Of a stretch of 64,000 nucleotides of DNA, positions 60,901 through 64,000 are shown piece by piece (the first letter of the stretch is position 1; each line of letters opens with the position of its first letter). Under the pieces are notes generated by a model. That model ran no database searches, was not told where the DNA came from, and saw only the letters and a list, made by a program, of their open reading frames with translations. The stretch comes from JAWLHK01 sp041690355 [NCBI: bacterium] (lineage in GTDB: Bacteria > J088 > JAWLBW01): the NCBI GenBank assembly GCA_041690355.1, contig JAWLHK010000002.1, positions 186,001 through 250,000 of the forward strand, written 5' to 3'. The translations under genes and the position numbers were made by a program.

Positions 60901-62751
60901 TGCCTGATCGCGCAGCTGGGCATAGATCGTTTTGTTCCCCTCGGCAGGCGAAACGGTATAGGTCGTCGTGGCGCGATAGGCCGTCCACGGTGCCGAGGCG
61001 AAAGTCGGGTCTTCAGAAATTCGCATCTCCGAAGCGCCGGACGCAGTCAGAGTAAGGTTGATGACGTCGTCGTTGCTGAGCTGCGGGCCAGCCAGACCGT
61101 CGAACAGGGGCGCGATGGTATCGACCACTACGCTCCAGGAGACGACGTTGACCGTCGGCGTGTTTCCGGCCGCGTCGCGGATCATCGCGTAGACCGTGCG
61201 CGACTCGCCGATCGGATCGGTCGGCATGGCCACGTTCCACTGAAACGTCTCCTGGTACGGGCGCCAGTTCGATTCGGCGAAGTCGCTCGTGTTCGAGATG
61301 CGCATCGAAAGCGGGGTCTGCAGGTCGTCGGCCACGAGGCGCAGATTCAGCTGCGTGCTGCGGCTGAGAAACACCGGTGCGCCGAATCCGTCGTCGGCCT
61401 GGAACGCGGCGAGCGTCGGGTTGCCCGAGTCGAGCGTGATGGACGCCGACACCGGCGCCGAGCCGTTGCCCGCGTGGTCGAAGAAGCGGACGTAGTAGGT
61501 ATAGGTGCCGTCAGGATTCAGCGGGTCGAGAGCGGCTACCGGAACGACGAGCGCGGGCACGAAATCCTGACGTGGCGCCGCCGTCGCATCGGCGGGCGCC
61601 TGGTAGATCGCCATCCGGTCGACGCCCGCCAGCGGATCGAACGCCGTCAGGTTGACGATGATGCCGGGGTCGGTGGCGTAGAGGGCGCCGTTGTTGAGCA
61701 GAATGCCCGTATTCGTCGGCGGGGTTCTGTCGTACACGATATCGGCGGTCAGCGCGTCGGTTTCACGGCCGTCGTCGGCGATGTATTTGACGCAGATCGT
61801 CCAACGGCCTTCTGCGGGAAGCCGGTAGTCGACTTCGGCTTCGTACGGAACCGGGGCGTCGAACTCGCAATTGACCGGCCGGCCGTCGTCGCTCGTGCCG
61901 ATGGCGACCTGGTCGGCGCTGATGCCCATGAGCCGCAGGCGAACGGTGTCGGAGTCCGTATACTCGCGGCTGGTCCAGGCGCCGTTCACGCGGCCGAACA
62001 CGTCCATGTATCCGGTCAGCGGGCTGAGCGTGATCGGCTCGAGGGTGATCGATTCTTCTTCGCCCGTCACCGTGAGCGTGCCCACGACCAGGGTCACCTG
62101 CCCGGGATTCGAGGCGATGATGTTATAGCGGCCGGCGGGCACGTTGTCGAGGGTGAAGGAGCCGTCCGAAAGCGAAACCGTGCTGTAGGTGGGGAGGGGA
62201 TTCGCCAGCGGACGCAGCGACGGCCGCGCGAGCATCTGCAGCACGGGAGCCGTCGAGGTCTCCGGATCGCGTATCGAGCCGTTTTTCTCGAGCGCGACTA
62301 CGACGCCGCCCTCTTCGGTGGGGGTACGGTTGACGAGCCGCTGCACGACCGCGGTGCCGGTCACCTGAGAGCTGCGCGGCAGCAGCAGGCGCCGGTCGAG
62401 TTCGACGCGCTCAGCCAGCGGGACCCGAACCTGCTCGGCGTATTCCTGGAACGACTTTACCGAATAGCGGACGGTGTACTCGCCGGGGACGATGCCCGTG
62501 ATTTTAAAGGCACCGGCCTGATCGGTCTGCACCGTGTAGGTGTACTTTTCGTTCTGCAGAAGAACGTCGACCCCTGCGTAATCGGTCTCGCCCTGCAGTT
62601 CGACGTAGCCGAACACCGAGGCCTTGGCCTGCTTTTCGGCCGGCGCGTTCGGATCGTAGGGGCCTTCATGTTCGAGGTCGAACGAGCAGGACGTCGAAAA
62701 CAAAAACACCGCACTGAGCAGTGCGGCGGCAAAACGAGCCGTATTACGCAT
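54976..62751 (-). CDS. Giant surface lipoprotein with Ig-like repeats and two seven-bladed beta-propellers
   Basis: 2591 residues. The signal FAAALLSAVFLFSTSC gives a probable lipid Cys22 (the lipobox is slightly unusual). Two carboxypeptidase-regulatory-like domains follow (ITGIVPGEYTVRYS; LDNVPAGRYNIIASNPG). Residues about 250-1750 hold about 14 Ig-like repeats of about 90 residues, each closing with a motif such as RDAAGN, QDRLGNWS or RDQAGN. An FN3-like unit comes next. Residues about 1890-2591 hold 14 units of about 50 residues of the type SLAVDxxGTVHIAYYD...LRYATN, enough for two seven-bladed propellers. Likely exported to the cell surface for adhesion or ligand binding. GGGAGGG precedes the ATG. 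Single-gene unit. Confidence 0.88.
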   Translation of the reverse strand: MRNTARFAAALLSAVFLFSTSCSFDLEHEGPYDPNAPAEKQAKASVFGYVELQGETDYAGVDVLLQNEKYTYTVQTDQAGAFKITGIVPGEYTVRYSVKSFQEYAEQVRVPLAERVELDRRLLLPRSSQVTGTAVVQRLVNRTPTEEGGVVVALEKNGSIRDPETSTAPVLQMLARPSLRPLANPLPTYSTVSLSDGSFTLDNVPAGRYNIIASNPGQVTLVVGTLTVTGEEESITLEPITLSPLTGYMDVFGRVNGAWTSREYTDSDTVRLRLMGISADQVAIGTSDDGRPVNCEFDAPVPYEAEVDYRLPAEGRWTICVKYIADDGRETDALTADIVYDRTPPTNTGILLNNGALYATDPGIIVNLTAFDPLAGVDRMAIYQAPADATAAPRQDFVPALVVPVAALDPLNPDGTYTYYVRFFDHAGNGSAPVSASITLDSGNPTLAAFQADDGFGAPVFLSRSTQLNLRLVADDLQTPLSMRISNTSDFAESNWRPYQETFQWNVAMPTDPIGESRTVYAMIRDAAGNTPTVNVVSWSVVVDTIAPLFDGLAGPQLSNDDVINLTLTASGASEMRISEDPTFASAPWTAYRATTTYTVSPAEGNKTIYAQLRDQAGNLSLVRSLNLVLDKTPPPAPYVQIQGGGFVASQQYINNENLSLQVLASDVMQMRISQLSDFSDATWQPFTPVRNLTLAGVDGDYTVYVQLRDAAGNVTSATPRPITLDRSQPVLESAFEAQDQGGATITQTNNLYYYLYLKVTDANPLFVQYSSSESFLASATEEYAYSGRRLWYVPAPTNAEGEDRQTWARILDAAGNTLTVGPITVRIKTAGPTNPNLSITATETASPNITVVVSADNAVNVQIANNLNFFNPTTLPVSPGVANYFPYTLSSGDGVKNLYARFQDSLGNYSQAVQASVLLDSTPPVVTNFTIDGGKDHTRALSGSVPLNWTVLDLSTSVEAAQLVNVNAGSPCDETTLNTGTTLSFTAGGVGAWPLAAPTGANQEGLRVVCARFQDRLGNWSTPVTDTIQYDTMAPVANATPLINGGAAYTNSGQVTMTLDVSGASQMLVANDAFFTNAQWLTYQSSFPHVINTGGLTATVYLKFRDPAGNETGIYSDAINYDGTKPALGSPAIAINSGAAFTTSTSVGLTLSASDATALRMRISNDGAFDTEPYLAYASTYPWTLDAVDGTRTVAVKFYDEANNETDAASTSIVLDRAAPSITSFIINRTSPALTKDPLGNVLLSIDGQDTISGLDRMRIANLGAAPSCNTGGLAWQEYAFGASLSWQLEQYGAGVEAEQFVCATFSDRAGNWSTPVSDSILYDFKAPEAYAGGILVENGATHTISSLVSLAMSVTGATEMIIGFDGTFSGSAWESYRTFLDVALPSGPGDGVRSVGVRFRDSAGNVTGEYWDSITLDTQPPVFTQTPAVTLNGGATYATTNQVDLQIFGSGAAWMQISNDGTFAQAPIPYSPAVTAWTLAPGDGIRFVYVRLLDNAGHAIDTFSTVEVDTLAPTPVSIVLNGGATATNAPASVVATFSAGGNAVQMRFSQAGCAIGSWVAYDTSATLDLGTTQGLRRVYAEFQDAAGNVSTCVHDDITVDSQFWSPGFAIDITGASVFAGRTAALNVDVTFVNATTDVAELQLSTSSTFSGATWFPATSLVGWALAAGDGVKTLYARARDAAGNEIAAAVSASVTLDQTPPGKPSIALADMDGDGYKMKDQDIELALTVPAAADLERIVLRRQVDGVDGAFLTLVDTVCPCPTTWRDTTDEAYFGLVHRYQLQAYDDLGNASTVSDTLSITPIRPAERLTWVRNATNYHYEYGQQGAGVTLTQAYHNGEPYPTGSPFSNQLAGSTSWDRTVGTVWIDESIDVRVSNEGSVLNYRSRFPLEINDNLTLDPLNDVGADSAVALDPHGGIHIAYYDATAGDLRYMSNVTGAWDASLVDSAGDVGQYGSVAVDMYGNAHIAYYDQTNGALKYATNKDGGWVSETAFADAATDAGRWSSIAVDRWQNVYISFYNAYGVTAETRYVARINDVWGSPIRIDHVGAVQPVTDATTGIAVDRNGTVHVTWHNVWAKELRYATHVTGSAAFSAPSTVDTGDSGQFNSLAVDAAGTVHIAYFKENGAADQLKYASGSPGAWTLTTITTTGGADVGAYASLALSATGVHVAYLNGSAGLGYATNTSGSWVVRTLDDRPSVGLFASLAVDTTGALFATHYDAVEGDLVLSRWREYSTHKLDLTAATSVDDTAVAVDSLGFLHIAFRDGGGNTGELKYATNRPDGLWRSELVDTVVDVEWPSIGVAGDGTVHMFYYDDDNNDLRYATGTFGAWTVETRESVDDSGIGASVAVDAGGKVHAVYYFEDGSGNDAIRYVTNKDGFWARSDVDTVDVADEGSYVQRTGIRIDGNGKLYVTYRGMNANGKATLELAMLEGTTWTVETGQSLSNKNLGYRASLAVTPEGTVHIAHYDSTDTLLRYASRASDGTWSRSTIDTGTKAGQKSAIQADADGKVHVVHYNDSSDDLWYVTNRPGYWAKVVLDASTNDIGNHPALAVDRNGRLFATYVDNTSGTQKLKLLYDFAGTHGPSQVIQE

Positions 62752-62808
62752 GGAACCCTCCCCAAGAGAATGCCGATCATTCTGGCATTTTCAAGGGGAG
62801 CGCGCAAC

Positions 62809-62817
62809 TTATCCACA
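62809..62817 (+). promoter_or_regulatory. Single perfect DnaA-box sequence
   Basis: TTATCCACA occurs once in the gap between the giant lipoprotein and the barrel gene. Only one copy is present and no origin features surround it, so it is at most a DnaA regulatory or titration site. The same gap carries AATGCC...GGCATT (about 62769-62790), a short inverted repeat upstream of the lipoprotein gene. Confidence 0.4.
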
Positions 62818-62882
62818 GGTCGGATTGCAGAGTCCCGCGGGGGACAGTGCGGTCGGGCTCCGGCGGCCGGGGCGGTGGGAAA

Positions 62883-63653
62883 TCAGTACCTGCCGCCGAC
62901 CAGGAGATAGATGGAATCCTGATGGAAGTTTTCCATCTCGAGGGTGAAGAAGACCTGGGGGGTGACGTCGTAATCGGCGCCGAGAACGATGCCGATCCAG
63001 TCGGCGGGGCGCGTGGTCTCTGTCGTATCGGCCCCGAGCGCCTCGCCTTGGGCGTCGGCGCGGCGATTGTAGTAGGTCCAGTTCCAGTCGAGCTTGGGGC
63101 CGCCGTAGAAGGTCACCCGCCCGTCCTTGCGAGAAAAGAGCACGCTCAGCTCGTTGTGCCAGGTCTGCGCCGTCATCTCGTGGCGGGTCGAGGATTCGGT
63201 GATCAGATTGACGGGTGAGCCTGTCTGGAACCGGCCGTTTCCGGAGCTGCGTTCATAGGAACTCTGCAGCACCACACCGACCCCGAAGCCGACCGATTCG
63301 CGCTGGATCAGCGGATCGATACGCAGCCCGAGTCCGAGCATGACCCCCAATCCGCCATCGAAATCGATCAGGTCGCGCGAACGATCGCCCAGCCCCAGCG
63401 TGAACATCGGCGACAGCCACGGGAGCACGCTGTACTGAGCCCGGGCGAGCAGGCGAACCGAGTTCTCTTCGTCATAGAGATTGGGGCTGAAATCGTCGCC
63501 GCGCACCTGCCGCGAGACGTAGCCGGCGCCGCCCATGATTGAGAAGCGGTGATCGGTCGTGTAGAGCGACGCCCCGGGCCCGCCGACGGGGAGGGCGTGG
63601 GCGGCCGTCGAGGCGGCCAGAAGCAGAACGAAAGCAGCCAGGATGCGAATCAT
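62883..63653 (-). CDS. Outer-membrane beta-barrel protein of unknown function
   Basis: 256 residues from ATG 63653, with GGAG eight bases upstream; the longer frame adds 11 residues that spoil the signal. The signal peptide is MIRILAAFVLLLAASTAAHA. The rest alternates hydrophobic and polar residues with Gly/Tyr-rich strands (FSIMGGAGYVSRQV; YSVLPWLSPMFTLGLGD; GLGVMLGLGLRID; VTFYGGPKLDWNWTYY) and ends in aromatic Tyr (LVGGRY). This suggests an 8-10 strand barrel. No family recognised. It lies 55 nt after the MYXO-CTERM-like gene, with a 10-bp hairpin between. Confidence 0.75.
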   Translation of the reverse strand: MIRILAAFVLLLAASTAAHALPVGGPGASLYTTDHRFSIMGGAGYVSRQVRGDDFSPNLYDEENSVRLLARAQYSVLPWLSPMFTLGLGDRSRDLIDFDGGLGVMLGLGLRIDPLIQRESVGFGVGVVLQSSYERSSGNGRFQTGSPVNLITESSTRHEMTAQTWHNELSVLFSRKDGRVTFYGGPKLDWNWTYYNRRADAQGEALGADTTETTRPADWIGIVLGADYDVTPQVFFTLEMENFHQDSIYLLVGGRY

Positions 63654-63665
63654 GCAGGGTCTCCG

Positions 63666-63702
63666 GACCGCCCGCGAAAAGCACACGGCAGGGCGGGCGG
63701 TC
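63666..63702. repeat. GC-rich hairpin between the MYXO-CTERM-like gene and the barrel gene
   Basis: GACCGCCCGC (63666-63675) and GCGGGCGGTC (63693-63702) form a perfect 10-bp stem with a 17-nt loop. No T-run follows on the minus strand, so it is perhaps a weak terminator or a processing site. Confidence 0.6.
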
Positions 63703-63708
63703 TGCCCG

Positions 63709-64000
63709 TTATGCTACCAGAGATCGGGGCGCACCGGCGACCCGCGCGGCGATATCCATCGCGCGCCTTCGCAGCACGCGCAACCCGGCCGTGAAGAGCA
63801 GCAGCAGCGCGAACCCGCCCGGCCCGCCGTCGCGGGCGCCGCTGGCGCAGCTGCATCCTGCCGCTACCGCGTCGGGGCCGGGCTGAAGCGCAAGGGCAGT
63901 CGAGGCGTTACCCGTATTCTGATTGTCGTGGTGGAAGCCGGCCCACTGCACGGCGTTTTTTCCGTTCTGCTGCGCCGGGCCGCGGGTTTTCCACGCGAAG
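63709..64000 (-). CDS. C-terminus of a MYXO-CTERM-like exported protein (enters from the right edge)
   Basis: The frame is open from base 64000 to TAA at 63709 (96 codons seen; the start is outside). The visible part ends with a polar region (NAVQWAGFHHDNQNTGN), then GCSCASG, a hydrophobic stretch (GFALLLLFTAGL) and an Arg cluster (RVLRRR). This three-part tail of Cys-Gly motif, membrane helix and basic residues matches MYXO-CTERM-type sorting signals thought to be processed by a rhombosortase/myxosortase-type enzyme. About 24 further residues follow the Arg cluster, longer than typical. The body of the protein is not visible. Confidence 0.6.
   Translation of the reverse strand, partial: FAWKTRGPAQQNGKNAVQWAGFHHDNQNTGNASTALALQPGPDAVAAGCSCASGARDGGPGGFALLLLFTAGLRVLRRRAMDIAARVAGAPRSLVA

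Noticed and set aside
62809-62817. Replication origin suggested by a perfect DnaA box
   Set aside because: Only one box, no AT-rich unwinding region and no dnaA/dnaN/gyrB genes nearby.
58720-62910. A 1396-codon plus-strand frame opposite the giant lipoprotein
   Set aside because: It is antisense to a repeat-rich gene whose forward translation is clearly structured. The antisense product is only a mirror of the repeats.

Overview
This is a GC-rich window from a diderm (Gram-negative) bacterium. It carries a TamA/TamB pair, an OprP-type phosphate porin, several lipoproteins and beta-barrels, and one long-form RpoD. Several genes point to a deltaproteobacterial, Myxococcota-like lineage: a PhaR-type PHA regulator next to an ArsA-type ATPase, a DUF2505 protein, an MJ0042 zinc-ribbon/DUF3426 protein, and a MYXO-CTERM-like tail at the right edge. 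That placement is inferred from gene content only. No rRNA, tRNA, CRISPR array, insertion sequence or prophage was recognised. Almost everything looks chromosomal and vertically inherited.

Layout. 1-8206 (minus): a signalling operon with a substrate-binding lipoprotein (TTG start), a 1321-residue multi-PAS kinase, an NtrC-type regulator, two receiver-only regulators, an EAL phosphodiesterase and a truncated Hpt-like protein. 8455-12515 (minus): a DEDDh exonuclease/GIY-YIG fusion, a MarR plus c-type cytochrome operon with a clear operator, and a CaCA cation exchanger. 12761-18794 (plus): a small membrane protein, then TamA and TamB. 19098-21425 (plus): rpoD with a near-consensus promoter and strong terminator, then a GlsB/YeaQ membrane protein. 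21519-25477 (minus): a two-domain terpene-synthase-like protein behind a hybrid histidine kinase. 25660-30796 (plus): a 29-residue candidate secreted peptide, an OmpR regulator, a DUF3089 lipoprotein hydrolase, a phosphoribosyltransferase-hydrolase fusion and an erythromycin-esterase-family protein. 30908-36285 (plus): mnmA-mtaB-rnc-era (overlapping ends) and der. 36368-38711 (minus): a helical-repeat protein and the zinc-ribbon protein. 38833-41624 (plus): ArsA-like ATPase, unknown protein, PhaR and DUF2505. 41691-51589 (plus): a BASS-type transporter and a full Pho cluster (phoR, receiver, porin, phoU, pstSCAB, phoB). 51678-54828 (plus): a sodium/solute symporter and a CsgG-like fusion protein. 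54976-64000 (minus): a 2591-residue Ig/beta-propeller lipoprotein, an outer-membrane barrel and the C-terminus of a MYXO-CTERM-like protein.

How parts work together. In the Pho cluster, PhoR/PhoU/PstSCAB/PhoB would sense and import phosphate taken in through the porin. A recurrent CGGTAAC-like direct repeat with an 11-nt period lies 28-29 nt upstream of a TAnnnT -10 element in front of phoR, the small receiver gene and pstS. Several genes have a TAnnnT hexamer 6-7 nt before the start codon and no Shine-Dalgarno, which suggests leaderless transcripts.

The most unusual elements are the 624-residue protein that joins a prenyl-synthase-like domain to a DxDDT/QW terpene-cyclase-like domain under a membrane kinase, the small peptide gene beside that kinase, and the large lipoprotein with about 14 Ig-like repeats plus 14 propeller blades.
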